DNA of 64,000 nucleotides from Clostridiaceae bacterium (GCA_018432235.1 JAHDLO010000016.1:62001-126000), one strand, 5' to 3'. Numbered from the stretch's first letter, positions 25,866 to 34,746 are shown. The notes: generated from the sequence alone by a model not told the origin. A program made the numbers and translations.

Positions 25866-25941
25866 ATTATGCAAACGTATGCATAATTATGTCACCGTAA
25901 CATTTTTGAAATATGCATCATATCATATTGCATATGCAATA
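25866..25941. promoter_or_regulatory. Two palindromes upstream of the citrate/isocitrate cluster
   Basis: 25866-25887 has arms ATTATGCA and TGCATAAT around AACGTA (22 bases, near perfect). 25926-25941 reads TATTGCATATGCAATA, a perfect 16-base palindrome. Both carry a TGCAT/ATGCA core and lie 110-190 bases before the promoter at 26052. They look like binding sites for one regulator of the 26121-30212 operon or of the divergent 25743 gene. Confidence 0.55.
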
Positions 25942-26051
25942 CAATGCGTGTGTATACTTCATTTTATTTAATTTTTTCGGTTTATATATATCGTTATAGC
26001 TTTATTTTGCAAGTTTAATATATATAAATTTCATTTTTCGCTAAAAAACTA

Positions 26052-26080
26052 TTGACTCAGTTGCACGACCAATATATAAT
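26052..26080 (+). promoter_or_regulatory. Sigma-A promoter of the citrate synthase-aconitase-IDH operon
   Basis: TTGACT (26052-26057), 17 bases, TATAAT (26075-26080): near consensus. The start codon follows 40 bases later with a GAGGAGGAG ribosome binding site. Confidence 0.85.
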
Positions 26081-26120
26081 TATTCACATAGTTGAGTATT
26101 ATTGAAGAGGAGGAGACAAA

Positions 26121-27263
26121 ATGGCAGAGATTAAAATTCTAGATACCACCTTAAGAGACGGTGAGCAAACGGCGGGTGTTGTCTTCGCCAATGAAGAAAA
26201 GCTTTTTATTGCAAAGCTTCTGGATGAGGTAGGAATCGACCAAATCGAGGCCGGTATTCCTGTAATGGGAGAAGATGAAAAAAACATAATTAAGAAAATC
26301 GTTAAGAGTAATCTGAAGGCCAGCATAATGGGCTGGAACAGAGCGGTAATTGCCGATATTCAAGAATCTATTGACTGTGGCGTTGATGCGGTTGCAATCT
26401 CCATCTCCACCTCCGACATACAAATAAAGCACAAGCTGAACTCCACCAGAGAAAGAGTTATAGAGCAGATGGTAAAGGCGGCTGAGTATGCAAAGAAAAA
26501 CGGTCTCTATGTTTCGGTGAATGGTGAGGATGCATCCAGAGGCGATGAGGAATTTTTACTGCGTTTTGTTAAAGCTGCTAAGGCGGCCGGTGCAGATAGA
26601 TTCAGGTTCTGTGACACCGTCGGAATTCTCAATCCTATGACGACTTATGATAAGATAAAGAAAATAAAGGATCATGTTGATATTGATATAGAGATGCATA
26701 CCCATAATGACCTGGGTATGGCAACGGCAAATGCTATAGCCGGAGCTATGGCAGGAGCAAATTACATGGGGGTTACAGTAAATGGGCTGGGTGAAAGGGC
26801 CGGCAATGCCTCCCTAGAAGAGGTAATCATGGCTATAAGGACCTCAATGGGTGTGGAGACAGCCTACAACATTGGCAAACTGAAGGACCTATGCCAATAC
26901 GTTGCAAAGGCCTCCAATAGATATATACCCGGCTGGAAAGCTATTGTGGGGGACAGCATATTCCACCACGAATCCGGCATCCATGCCGATGGGATTATTA
27001 AGAATCCCTCGACCTATGAAATTATAAATCCCGATGAGCTGGGACTGGATAGAAGAATCATTATCGGTAAGCATTCCGGAACAGCGGCCCTCAAGAATAG
27101 ATTAGCCCTATATAATATTTTTATTGATGTTTCTACTTCATACCTGTTACTAGATAAGGTGCGCACCACATCCACCGCCATAAAGAGAGCTCTAACAGAT
27201 ATTGAGCTGTTAAGCCTCTATAAGGATGTTATAAATGAAGCCAGTATTTCAATGGAAGCATAG
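26121..27263 (+). CDS. NifV/homocitrate-synthase family protein, probable Re-citrate synthase
   Basis: DRE-TIM acyltransferase of 380 residues. The signature DTTLRDGEQ is at residues 8-16, the metal ligands HTHNDLG begin at 193, and HHESGIHADGI lies further on. Homocitrate synthases and clostridial Re-citrate synthases share this fold. Here it is cotranscribed with a full-length aconitase and an isocitrate dehydrogenase, the arrangement known for Re-citrate synthase in Clostridium kluyveri and C. acetobutylicum, so condensation of acetyl-CoA with oxaloacetate is the best reading. No nif genes or lysine-pathway genes are nearby. Homocitrate synthase remains possible. Confidence 0.85.
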   Translation: MAEIKILDTTLRDGEQTAGVVFANEEKLFIAKLLDEVGIDQIEAGIPVMGEDEKNIIKKIVKSNLKASIMGWNRAVIADIQESIDCGVDAVAISISTSDIQIKHKLNSTRERVIEQMVKAAEYAKKNGLYVSVNGEDASRGDEEFLLRFVKAAKAAGADRFRFCDTVGILNPMTTYDKIKKIKDHVDIDIEMHTHNDLGMATANAIAGAMAGANYMGVTVNGLGERAGNASLEEVIMAIRTSMGVETAYNIGKLKDLCQYVAKASNRYIPGWKAIVGDSIFHHESGIHADGIIKNPSTYEIINPDELGLDRRIIIGKHSGTAALKNRLALYNIFIDVSTSYLLLDKVRTTSTAIKRALTDIELLSLYKDVINEASISMEA

Positions 27264-27274
27264 GAGTGATGACA

Positions 27275-29209
27275 ATGAAAAAAAACTTGACCTACAAAAT
27301 ATTAGAGCAGCATTTAATCAGTGGGGATTTGACCCCCGGCAAAGAAATCGGTATTAAAGTGGATCAAACCTTGACACAGGATTCAACCGGAACAATGGTA
27401 TATCTGCAGCTGGAGGCCATGGGCGTCAATAGCTTAAAAACAGAGCTTTCTGTTGCCTATATCGATCACAATACCCTGCAAACCGGCTTTGAAAATGCCG
27501 ATGACCATGAGTTTATAAAAACGGTGGCGGCTAAATACGGTATTGTGTTTTCCAAACCCGGTAATGGTATCTGTCATCAGCTGCATCTGGAAAATTTCGC
27601 AAAGCCCGGAAAAACCCTGATAGGCTCCGATAGCCATACCCCAACCTGCGGCGGCATGGGTATGCTGGCTATTGGCACAGGAGGATTGGATGTAGCAATT
27701 GGAATGGCCAGCGGCAAATACTATCTGAAGGCGCCAAAGGTGCTAAATATTCAGCTGACAGGAAAGCTAAAGCCATGGGTTTCAGCTAAGGACGTCATCC
27801 TGTTTATATTAAAAAAGCTGACGGTAAAGGGCGGTGTGAGTAAGGTCATAGAGTATTCCGGTGACGGTGTTGCGGCACTTTCTCTAACGGATAGAGCCAC
27901 CATCACTAATATGGGGGCAGAGCTTGGCGCCACCACCTCCATCTTCCCTTCAGATGCTATAACGCTTGCATATCTAACCGCTCAGAACAGAGCCTCCGAC
28001 TGGATGGCTTTAGCTGCCGACGAGGATGCTGATTATGATGAGCGCATAGCCATAGATTTAGCGGATATCACCCCAATGACAGCTAAACCCCATAGCCCAG
28101 ATAATGTGGATAATATCTCCAATATACCTGGCTTAAAGGTAAATCAGGTCTTGATCGGAAGCTGTACCAACTCCTCCTATAAGGACCTAATGAAGGCTGC
28201 CGCTATCCTTAAGGGCAAAAGCGTACATCCTGATGTCAGCTTAGGTATTTCCCCCGGCTCCAGCAATATCTTAAAGATGCTGGCGGATAATGGTGCCTTA
28301 TCGGATTTGATTGCTGCAGGAGCCAGAATATTGGAATGCAGCTGCGGACCCTGTATAGGCATGGGGCAGTCACCACAATCCAATGGTGTATCCCTAAGGA
28401 CCTTTAACCGTAATTTCTGCGGAAGAAGCGGGACCAAAAGCGCTGATGTTTACTTAGTCAGCCCAGAAACCGCTGCCGCCTCTGCTATTAGCGGTTATTT
28501 AATTGATCCTGTCACCCTTGGTGAGGACATTGCGATAAAGGAGCCTACAGCCTTTTCAACAGAGCGTAATTATTTTATATTTCCACAAGGGGCTAAGACC
28601 AACAGTAAGGTGATAATGGGACCAAACATCAAGCCCTTCCCTATAAATAACCAGCTGCCGATTACTCTCGAGGGCAAACTGCTGTTAAAGACCGGAGATA
28701 ATATCACCACCGACGACATCATGCCATCAGATTCTAAGCTACTGCCCTATCGCTCCAACATCCCTCATCTCTCCAAGTATTCCTTCAATAATATAGACGA
28801 GGATTTTTGGAAGCGCTGTGAGACCTATAATGGGGGCTTCATACTTGGGGGCGAAAATTATGGCCAAGGCTCCAGCCGTGAGCATGCTGCCTTAGTACCA
28901 CTATATTTAGGCGTTAAGGCTGTCATCGTAAAATCCTTTGCCAGAATCCATAAGGCAAACCTGATTAACAGTGGCATAGTTCCCCTAGAATTGGTAAACA
29001 CAACGGATTATGATATTATTGATGCCGGTGACGATCTGGTGCTTGAGGATATTAAAGGCGACTTAAGCAACGGTGATGTTATAGAACTAACTAATCTGAC
29101 CAAGGGCCATAGTATTAAATGTAAATTTGTTGGATCGCCACGGGATATTGAAATCCTATTGGCCGGTGGTTCCTTAAACTATACTAAGTCAAGCTTGGAG
29201 GTATTATAA
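27275..29209 (+). CDS. acn: Aconitate hydratase
   Basis: Fe-S hydro-lyase of about 644 residues that isomerises citrate to isocitrate. Cluster-binding cysteines occur in LIGSCTNSSYKD and ECSCGPCIGMGQ; substrate-site motifs include GSDSHTPTCGGMG. The swivel domain is fused at the C-terminus (KTGDNITTDDIMPS; GGENYGQGSSREHAAL), unlike split isopropylmalate or homoaconitase subunits. I start at the ATG at 27275, eight bases after AGGAG; a GTG at 27266 overlaps that ribosome binding site. Its last codons contain the GGAGG used by the following gene. Confidence 0.95.
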   Translation: MKKNLTYKILEQHLISGDLTPGKEIGIKVDQTLTQDSTGTMVYLQLEAMGVNSLKTELSVAYIDHNTLQTGFENADDHEFIKTVAAKYGIVFSKPGNGICHQLHLENFAKPGKTLIGSDSHTPTCGGMGMLAIGTGGLDVAIGMASGKYYLKAPKVLNIQLTGKLKPWVSAKDVILFILKKLTVKGGVSKVIEYSGDGVAALSLTDRATITNMGAELGATTSIFPSDAITLAYLTAQNRASDWMALAADEDADYDERIAIDLADITPMTAKPHSPDNVDNISNIPGLKVNQVLIGSCTNSSYKDLMKAAAILKGKSVHPDVSLGISPGSSNILKMLADNGALSDLIAAGARILECSCGPCIGMGQSPQSNGVSLRTFNRNFCGRSGTKSADVYLVSPETAAASAISGYLIDPVTLGEDIAIKEPTAFSTERNYFIFPQGAKTNSKVIMGPNIKPFPINNQLPITLEGKLLLKTGDNITTDDIMPSDSKLLPYRSNIPHLSKYSFNNIDEDFWKRCETYNGGFILGGENYGQGSSREHAALVPLYLGVKAVIVKSFARIHKANLINSGIVPLELVNTTDYDIIDAGDDLVLEDIKGDLSNGDVIELTNLTKGHSIKCKFVGSPRDIEILLAGGSLNYTKSSLEVL

Positions 29210-29210
29210 T

Positions 29211-30212
29211 ATGAATACAGTAACCCTAATTCCCGGAGACGGCATCGGACCAGAGGTTTCATCTGCTGTAGTGGAGGTGCTAAAGGCTGCAGGTGTCAAT
29301 ATTGAATGGGAAAAAATCAATGGTGGTGAGGATGCCTATAAAGCCACAGGCGCCTTTATTCCTGAGGCGCTATTGGAGAGCATCAGCACAAATAGAATCG
29401 CCTTCAAGGGGCCTATTACTACCCCAATTGGCAAGGGCTTTAAAAGTATCAATGTCACCCTTAGACAGAAATATAATACCTATGCCAATGTTCGCCCGGT
29501 AAAAAGCTTTCCCGGTCTGAATACCCCCTTTAAAAATGTTGACTTGGTCATCGTACGGGAAAATACAGAGGATTTATACGCCGGCCTGGAGCATATGGTA
29601 ACGGAGGGTGTTGCAGAATCGATTAAGATCATCACTGAAAAGGCCTCCTTAAGAATCGGAGAATTTGCCTTTCAATATGCCAAGGATAACAATCGTAAAA
29701 AGGTTACTGCCGTTCATAAGGCCAATATCATGAAGATTTCAGATGGACTCTTTTTAGACTGCATCAGACGCGTTGCTGCCAAATATCCTGAAATAGCCTA
29801 TGAAGAGGTAATCGTAGACAATATGTGTATGCAGCTGGTAATGTATCCAGAAAAATATGATGTCCTGGTGTTGCCTAATCTCTATGGGGATATTGTATCT
29901 GATCTGGCTGCTGGCCTAGTTGGCGGCCTTGGCCTAGTACCAGGGGCAAATATTGGTGATGATATCGCTATTTTTGAAGCTGTTCACGGCAGCGCACCGG
30001 ATATCGCTGGAAAAAACTTGGCTAATCCCACCGCATGTATCCTTTCAGCTGCGATGCTGCTGGATTATATAAAGCAAAAGGAAGCAGCGGAAAATATTCG
30101 TCAGGCCGTCTTTTCAGTAATCAAGGAAGGTAAATATTTGACTAGAGATTTAGGTGGTACTGCTACGACTGAGGCGTATACAAGAGCGGTATGTGATTAT
30201 TTAAGTAAATAG
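29211..30212 (+). CDS. icd: NAD-type isocitrate dehydrogenase
   Basis: Beta-decarboxylating dehydrogenase of 333 residues. IPGDGIGPEVSSAV at the N-terminus; substrate-specificity segment FKSINVTLRQKYNTYANVRP, which looks like isocitrate rather than isopropylmalate dehydrogenases; metal-binding LYGDIVSDLAAG and cofactor region EAVHGSAPDIAGK, the latter of NAD type. It produces 2-oxoglutarate from the isocitrate made by the aconitase upstream, giving carbon for glutamate. GGAGG from the end of acn serves as ribosome binding site. Last gene of the operon, followed by a strong terminator. Confidence 0.92.
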   Translation: MNTVTLIPGDGIGPEVSSAVVEVLKAAGVNIEWEKINGGEDAYKATGAFIPEALLESISTNRIAFKGPITTPIGKGFKSINVTLRQKYNTYANVRPVKSFPGLNTPFKNVDLVIVRENTEDLYAGLEHMVTEGVAESIKIITEKASLRIGEFAFQYAKDNNRKKVTAVHKANIMKISDGLFLDCIRRVAAKYPEIAYEEVIVDNMCMQLVMYPEKYDVLVLPNLYGDIVSDLAAGLVGGLGLVPGANIGDDIAIFEAVHGSAPDIAGKNLANPTACILSAAMLLDYIKQKEAAENIRQAVFSVIKEGKYLTRDLGGTATTEAYTRAVCDYLSK

Positions 30213-30223
30213 TGGCTAATGGC

Positions 30224-30256
30224 GGGAGGTAGCTGATTTTTCAGCTACCTCCCTTT
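30224..30256 (+). terminator. Terminator of the citrate-to-2-oxoglutarate operon
   Basis: A perfect GGGAGGTAGCTGA/TCAGCTACCTCCC stem followed by TTT, 11 bases after the icd stop. Confidence 0.9.
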
Positions 30257-30330
30257 AGCAACCATGCTTAGACTTTTTTTACATGCTGTTCTCTAGTATC
30301 CACCTACTTTTACTTTCTTATTAACTTGTT

Positions 30331-30561
30331 TTAATAATGTCCCTTACAGCTTGCAATATAGATATTTTCATCATCGATACTATAGATAAGTCTATGAACA
30401 TCCGTTATCCTTCTGCTCCAATATCCCGACAGCTCATGCTTTAACGCCTCTGGTTTTCCTAATCCTTGATTACCATTTCTTTCTATATCTCTTATCAATT
30501 CATTGACTTTTTTTAACACTTTCTTGTCTTCTGACTGCCAATAAAGATAGTGATGCCATGC
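30331..30561 (-). pseudogene. 5'-truncated yoeB-type toxin gene
   Basis: The reading frame encodes the central and C-terminal part of a YoeB/Txe RNase toxin: AW..YLYWQSEDKKVLKKVNEL, then RDIERNGNQGLGKPEALKH, LSGYWSRRITDVHRLIYSI and the terminal CKGHY with the catalytic His-Tyr. The first 9-10 residues (normally MK..F...AW) are missing: the frame joins the end of osmC at 30558-30561. A GTG inside would give 62 residues without the first helix. No YefM antitoxin gene is present. The breakpoint coincides with the edge of the segment copied to 37190, which suggests an insertion or deletion here. Confidence 0.8.
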
Positions 30562-30983
30562 TATTCTGATGCTGCTACAACAAAATCACTGCTATTGGTC
30601 ACAATATTAAATTCCGGTGGATTCATCATATGCTTTTTCACAGCACACAGGTTCATGGAATTGATTATTGCTGCCTCATATTTTTTGGGAAAGCCCTCCG
30701 GCAGGGTTAGCTTTAGATCAACTAAGTCAATCAAACCAACCTCTGGGTTTTTCCTGACATCCATCGCCAGACTTAAGCCAGTGGTATCTATCCCCTTGCT
30801 TTGGCAAAAACCTAGCGCATATATACCCGCACAGGTGGCGATAGAGGATAAAAACAGATCAAAGGGCGTAGGTGCGCTACCCTCACCACCAGAGTTTATT
30901 GGTTGATCTGTTGCAACAACATGACCATTAATAGCAGCATCTACCCTTTTGCCGCCGGGAAAATTCACTTCAATATATGCCAT
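30561..30983 (-). CDS. OsmC-family protein
   Basis: A 140-residue protein of the OsmC/Ohr fold. The redox-type cysteines are seen in LSSIATCAGIYALGFCQSKG and NSMNLCAVKKHM, and the N-terminal half has the PINSGGEGSAPTPFDLFL segment typical of YhfA-like OsmC proteins. Members reduce organic peroxides or have unknown roles; the extra cysteine in the first helix sets it apart from classic OsmC. GGGGAG precedes the ATG. Its stop codon abuts the truncated toxin frame. No transcriptional partner is obvious. Confidence 0.9.
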   Translation of the reverse strand: MAYIEVNFPGGKRVDAAINGHVVATDQPINSGGEGSAPTPFDLFLSSIATCAGIYALGFCQSKGIDTTGLSLAMDVRKNPEVGLIDLVDLKLTLPEGFPKKYEAAIINSMNLCAVKKHMMNPPEFNIVTNSSDFVVAASE

Positions 30984-31141
30984 AATAACACTCCCCTAAA
31001 TAATTTTCTAATTAATACCATTATACACCCCTCCCCCAAGGGGAACAAGAGAATTTAAAAAATATCGACAGTGCTGCTATGTAATGTTAAAATATAGGAT
31101 ATGCTTTATTTATGAATATATATGACAGGAGCTGAAATACC

Positions 31142-31429
31142 TTGCTAGAAGAAATTCTTAAACCCTTTTTAGAGGTCACCTGTACAATACAGCTGCATAG
31201 CGTTGAGCTGCATGCCCCAATATTCGGCTGTCGATTAAAAATCCAACATGATCGATTAATCATTGCACCTCAGGTGCTTTTTGATGATTTAGCAGATGAG
31301 CTGATATTGGCTGACCTTGAAGTGTCAGAGTTTAATGGGGAGGATATGATTATACTGGTCCCTAAAAAACATACTAACCTACGATCAATAAACATATTGA
31401 AGGAAAAGTTTCCTGCAAATCCTTTTTAA
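31142..31429 (+). CDS. Small uncharacterised protein (TTG start)
   Basis: A possible 95-residue soluble protein beginning with TTG at 31142, with AGGAG 10 bases upstream. Sequence features: LEVTCTIQLHSVELHAPIFG, DLADELILADLEVSEF, and a lysine-rich end (VPKKHTNLRS). I do not recognise a family. It diverges from osmC, and a hairpin follows at 31436. The last 17 codons are copied at 37206-37256, within the chimeric fragment. Coding status is likely but not certain because of the TTG start. Confidence 0.5.
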   Translation: MLEEILKPFLEVTCTIQLHSVELHAPIFGCRLKIQHDRLIIAPQVLFDDLADELILADLEVSEFNGEDMIILVPKKHTNLRSINILKEKFPANPF

Positions 31430-31435
31430 AATTAT

Positions 31436-31477
31436 AAAGGTAGGGAGAAAACCCATAGTTTTCCTCCTACCTCCTTT
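31436..31477. terminator. Bidirectional hairpin
   Basis: AAAGGTAGG.AGAAAAC pairs with GTTTTC.TCCTACCTCCTTT around a short loop, each arm with one unpaired base. It separates the small plus-strand gene from the pdxA-like gene on the minus strand and could end both. T runs are short. Confidence 0.6.
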
Positions 31478-31532
31478 ACAAATGTACTGACAAATAATTA
31501 TTATTTGTTGATCTATTAAGACCACCATTATT

Positions 31533-32507
31533 TTATTTTCCCAAAAAAAGCTCTGCCATTTTCATGGCCTCCACCATGCTCTTGTAGCTGGCTATCCCCT
31601 TTCCTGCTTTGCCAAAGGCTGTACCATGGTCTACAGATGTTCTGATTATAGGAAGTCCAATAGTCATATTTACGCCTATATCAAAGCCTAAAAGCTTTAA
31701 TGGGATATGACCCTGATCATGATACATAGCGATCACTATATCATATTGGCCTTTAACCGCATTTAAAAACACTGTATCCGGTGGTACTGGCCCCTGAACC
31801 TTGATGCCCTCCGCTATTGCCTGTTCTATAGCAGGCGAGATTTCTTCTATCTCCTCCCTGCCAAATAGTCCCGATTCCCCTGCATGGGGATTTAAGCCAG
31901 CTACTGCAATAATAGGCTCTTCATATCCCATTTGCTTTAATGTTTTGTTTGCCAGATTAATTACTTCAAATACCCTTTCCTTCTTAACCCTGTCGCATGC
32001 ATTTCTCAGAGAGGTATGGGTTGATACATGTGCTACCTTTAAGGGACCTCCAGACAGCATCATAGAATATATTTTCGTATCTGTGAGCTTTGCAAATATT
32101 TCAGTATGGCCATCATAATGATGTCCGGCTAGATTTAAGGCTTCCTTGTTAATAGGACCAGTAACAACAGCACTTACCTTACCCGCAAGGGCATAGTCGA
32201 TGGCCCTCTCAATGTACTTATATGCCGCATCTCCACAGATGGGGGATACCTGTCCAAATGTAAAATCCTCCATTTTAAGCTCAACAACATTAATAATGTT
32301 TATTTTGTCGGGATTAAATCCTGTTTCATCCTCAAGTATATTCATTTCCATATCTATATTTAAGAGCTTTATATAGTAGTTTATTACCTCAACGCTACCG
32401 AATATAATATATCCCTTTTTAACATCCCGTGCTCTTGTAATAGCCTGCAAAGCCACTTCTGGGCCTACACCTGCAGGATCTCCCATTGTAATTGCAATTA
32501 AGTTCAT
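31533..32507 (-). CDS. pdxA: PdxA-like 4-phospho-D-threonate/erythronate dehydrogenase
   Basis: A 324-residue member of the PdxA family (AITMGDPAGVGPEVAL at the start; VTGPINKEALNLAGHHYDGHTE; AMYHDQGHIPLKLLGFDIGVN with metal ligands; RTSVDHGTAFGKAGKG). True PdxA acts in pyridoxal phosphate synthesis, but this copy sits directly after a DUF1537 kinase and a KdgT-type permease; that set is the D-threonate/D-erythronate pathway, where PdxA2 oxidises and decarboxylates the 4-phosphate to dihydroxyacetone phosphate. Start codon follows the kinase stop immediately, with GGAG nine bases upstream. Last gene of the operon. Confidence 0.9.
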   Translation of the reverse strand: MNLIAITMGDPAGVGPEVALQAITRARDVKKGYIIFGSVEVINYYIKLLNIDMEMNILEDETGFNPDKINIINVVELKMEDFTFGQVSPICGDAAYKYIERAIDYALAGKVSAVVTGPINKEALNLAGHHYDGHTEIFAKLTDTKIYSMMLSGGPLKVAHVSTHTSLRNACDRVKKERVFEVINLANKTLKQMGYEEPIIAVAGLNPHAGESGLFGREEIEEISPAIEQAIAEGIKVQGPVPPDTVFLNAVKGQYDIVIAMYHDQGHIPLKLLGFDIGVNMTIGLPIIRTSVDHGTAFGKAGKGIASYKSMVEAMKMAELFLGK

Positions 32508-33719
32508 TTAGCATTTCTCCTTTAGCTTTTTTATGCAATAGTCCAGTGAATCCTCATTTCCAAAGGCACCTGCCTTAGTAACTATATAAAGGCCATCGCA
32601 CAATCCACCCTTCAATGCCATTAGTGGTATTCCTGTTATTAGCTCCTCAATAACCCTAGACCCTGTAGCTCCTATTGCAGTTATTACTCCTATGGCAGTA
32701 TCTCCACCTGTTAAAAACATTCCACTGGGCTTAAATTCAGTTAGAATTCCCTTGGTAATTTCACTTAGTATATCTTGAGTAAAGCTGCTAACCTCTGCAG
32801 GGGTTTTTCCTGTGTCTCTTCCTGCAGCTATCGACTTTTCATAATCCTGCCTGGTTGATGCTGATATTAATATTGCATCCCTTCCGGATTTAAGAGAAGC
32901 TATGGCCTTTACTTTGATTGGCTCAATGTTCTCTTCAGCTATCAATTTGTCTATATCCACTCTGATGATATCTGCCTTACCCTTCATGTAATTCGCCTGC
33001 TGTCTTGATATATCACTGACGCTTCCCACAACTGCAAGTACTGGCTTAATAGGATAAAGCACCTCCAGCATGGCATTAGCCAGACCTGCGGAGCCAACCC
33101 AAAGTATTTTTTTGTTAGAGGTCATCCCAAGTCTTGCAATAGACAACATATCCTCAGTTGTTTCTGCATCAAAGCTATATATCCTAGATAAAGATAAATC
33201 CTGCGTGCCATTTCTTAATTCCTCTAGATATATGTGAGTGACAGACTCCTTCAGCTCTGCTTCTAGTATCATTTTAATATTATCCACCTTAACTGGCTTT
33301 ATGGGATCCCTCGCTATTTCAGTTTGTGTTATCGGGATATCCTTCAGCATTTGAACTGCTGATATCGTTTTTCTATTATTCTCAGGATATGCAGGTGCAA
33401 AAAGAATTAAATCAGGCTTATAGATTTCATCGACAGCCCTTATCTCGGCCCCTATATTACCCCTTAAGGTTGAGTCTAGTTTTTTATAAACATATTGATA
33501 GCTGTGATTAAGGGCATTTTCCGCCATGCTTTTAACCCTATGATAAGCGCCTTCATAGTCAAGACCTCTCGATTCTGTATCTACTACATAGGAAAGCTTA
33601 TTATTATCTATGGATTTGGCATCTAGAACAACTTCAGTCTCTAGCCCCCGCTTTTTCAGTTGAACACCTGTGTCATTAGAGCCAGTAAAATCATCGGCAA
33701 TTATTAAAAATCTAGTCAT
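32508..33719 (-). CDS. Four-carbon acid sugar kinase (DUF1537)
   Basis: A 403-residue kinase. The N-terminal substrate-binding domain starts FLIIADDFTGSNDTGVQLKKRG; YKKLDSTLRGNIGAEIRA and APAYPENNRKT follow. The C-terminal nucleotide domain has KPSGMFLTGGDTAIGVI and PLMALKGGLCDGLYIVTKAGAFG. DUF1537 proteins (DtnK, OtnK, LtnK) phosphorylate D-threonate, D-erythronate or 3-oxo-tetronate. Paired with the PdxA-like dehydrogenase, it most likely makes 4-phospho-D-threonate or -erythronate. AGGAGG precedes the ATG; nine bases after kdgT. Which stereoisomer is used cannot be told. Confidence 0.92.
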   Translation of the reverse strand: MTRFLIIADDFTGSNDTGVQLKKRGLETEVVLDAKSIDNNKLSYVVDTESRGLDYEGAYHRVKSMAENALNHSYQYVYKKLDSTLRGNIGAEIRAVDEIYKPDLILFAPAYPENNRKTISAVQMLKDIPITQTEIARDPIKPVKVDNIKMILEAELKESVTHIYLEELRNGTQDLSLSRIYSFDAETTEDMLSIARLGMTSNKKILWVGSAGLANAMLEVLYPIKPVLAVVGSVSDISRQQANYMKGKADIIRVDIDKLIAEENIEPIKVKAIASLKSGRDAILISASTRQDYEKSIAAGRDTGKTPAEVSSFTQDILSEITKGILTEFKPSGMFLTGGDTAIGVITAIGATGSRVIEELITGIPLMALKGGLCDGLYIVTKAGAFGNEDSLDYCIKKLKEKC

Positions 33720-33727
33720 ATTTCCTC

Positions 33728-34672
33728 CTATGCTGTTGCTTGTCTCTTTTTATCCAATTTATCAAGATATGATACCAACAATGGGCAAAGTATTGCCGTT
33801 ACTATAACTGATGCTGCTATTTGAGCAGTTGCCACTGCTGCTATGGCCGCCATTGATGGGTCTGCTGCTGCAACTGCTGCCGGGGTGCCTACTGCATTTC
33901 CTGCTGTTGTACCTATTGAGGCACCAACTGCTTTCTTACCACCAAATAGCCTGTAGGCATAATAACCGCCAAGCCCTGTTATCAGCACCGTCATAACGCC
34001 AAGAATTATCCCCGGCAGACCGGCACTAACGACAGTTCTGAAGTCTAGGGCAGCTCCAAGGGGGAAGGCAAAGAATGGCACCAGCAATGTCTGTCCCTGA
34101 GCCAAAAGCTTTCTCCAATCTTCATCCATATTACCTAATATAAAGCCTAATACTATCGGTACTAAAACAGCAACAAAGGCTATTAATGGAATCTTTGCCA
34201 GTCCTGTTGCCCCTAATGCAATCATAGTAAAGAAGGGGCCATCATTCAAGGACAGAATGGACACAGCGCCAACGTCTGTAGCATCTCCATATTGACCGGT
34301 TAAAGCAGCAAATAGGCCTCCGTTTGAGTTTGTCATGGCAGAAATGATAGCAAGTGGCGTTATTCCCAAAAGCCCTGCTGGACCGAATATCTGACCAACT
34401 CCCCATCCTAATATTGCGCCCACAAGGAATTTAACAGCGGTTAAGGATATACCCTTGTATAACGGTACCCCTGCCTTTTTTATATCTATCTGGGCCCCCA
34501 TGCATAGTACAAATAGCGCTATTAGCGGCAAGGCTCCGTTTTTGAACAGTGCAGTTGTAAAACCGCCTATCTGTAGGGCATCAGGTGCAATTGTATTAAG
34601 TATTGCCCCCAATAAAAGAGGAACTACCATCATCCCTCCCGGAACCTTTTGAATCGTTTTCATAATCTTCAT
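33728..34672 (-). CDS. kdgT: KdgT-family sugar-acid permease
   Basis: A 314-residue cation symporter of the 2-keto-3-deoxygluconate transporter family. Starts MKTIQKVPGGMMVVPLLLGAI, with ten or so helices including ILSLNDGPFFTMIALGATG and SAMTNSNGGLFAALTGQYGD, both typical. AAGGAGG precedes the ATG. First gene of a three-gene operon with a DUF1537 kinase and PdxA-like dehydrogenase, so the cargo is more probably a four-carbon acid such as threonate or erythronate than 2-keto-3-deoxygluconate. Transcribed from the sigma-54 promoter at 34716-34731. Confidence 0.93.
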   Translation of the reverse strand: MKIMKTIQKVPGGMMVVPLLLGAILNTIAPDALQIGGFTTALFKNGALPLIALFVLCMGAQIDIKKAGVPLYKGISLTAVKFLVGAILGWGVGQIFGPAGLLGITPLAIISAMTNSNGGLFAALTGQYGDATDVGAVSILSLNDGPFFTMIALGATGLAKIPLIAFVAVLVPIVLGFILGNMDEDWRKLLAQGQTLLVPFFAFPLGAALDFRTVVSAGLPGIILGVMTVLITGLGGYYAYRLFGGKKAVGASIGTTAGNAVGTPAAVAAADPSMAAIAAVATAQIAASVIVTAILCPLLVSYLDKLDKKRQATA

Positions 34673-34715
34673 TATACAGCCTCCTTAAACATTTTATTAG
34701 TTCATTGACTTATAG

Positions 34716-34731
34716 TGCAATTTACGTGCCA
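34716..34731 (-). promoter_or_regulatory. Sigma-54 promoter of the kdgT-kinase-pdxA operon
   Basis: The minus strand reads TGGCACGTAAATTGCA, a full consensus -24/-12 element with GG-N10-GC spacing, 44 bases before the kdgT start codon. The sigma-54 activator is encoded at 35071-36942. Confidence 0.9.
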
Positions 34732-34746
34732 TGTTTAAAATCAACG

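Noticed and set aside
26121..30212. Lysine (alpha-aminoadipate) or coenzyme B type homocitrate pathway
   Set aside because: The aconitase is a one-piece enzyme and the dehydrogenase loop looks like isocitrate dehydrogenase; no lys genes accompany the cluster.
31533..32507. PdxA as a vitamin B6 biosynthesis enzyme
   Set aside because: Its operon partners (DUF1537 kinase, KdgT permease) point to acid-sugar catabolism, and no other B6 gene is nearby.
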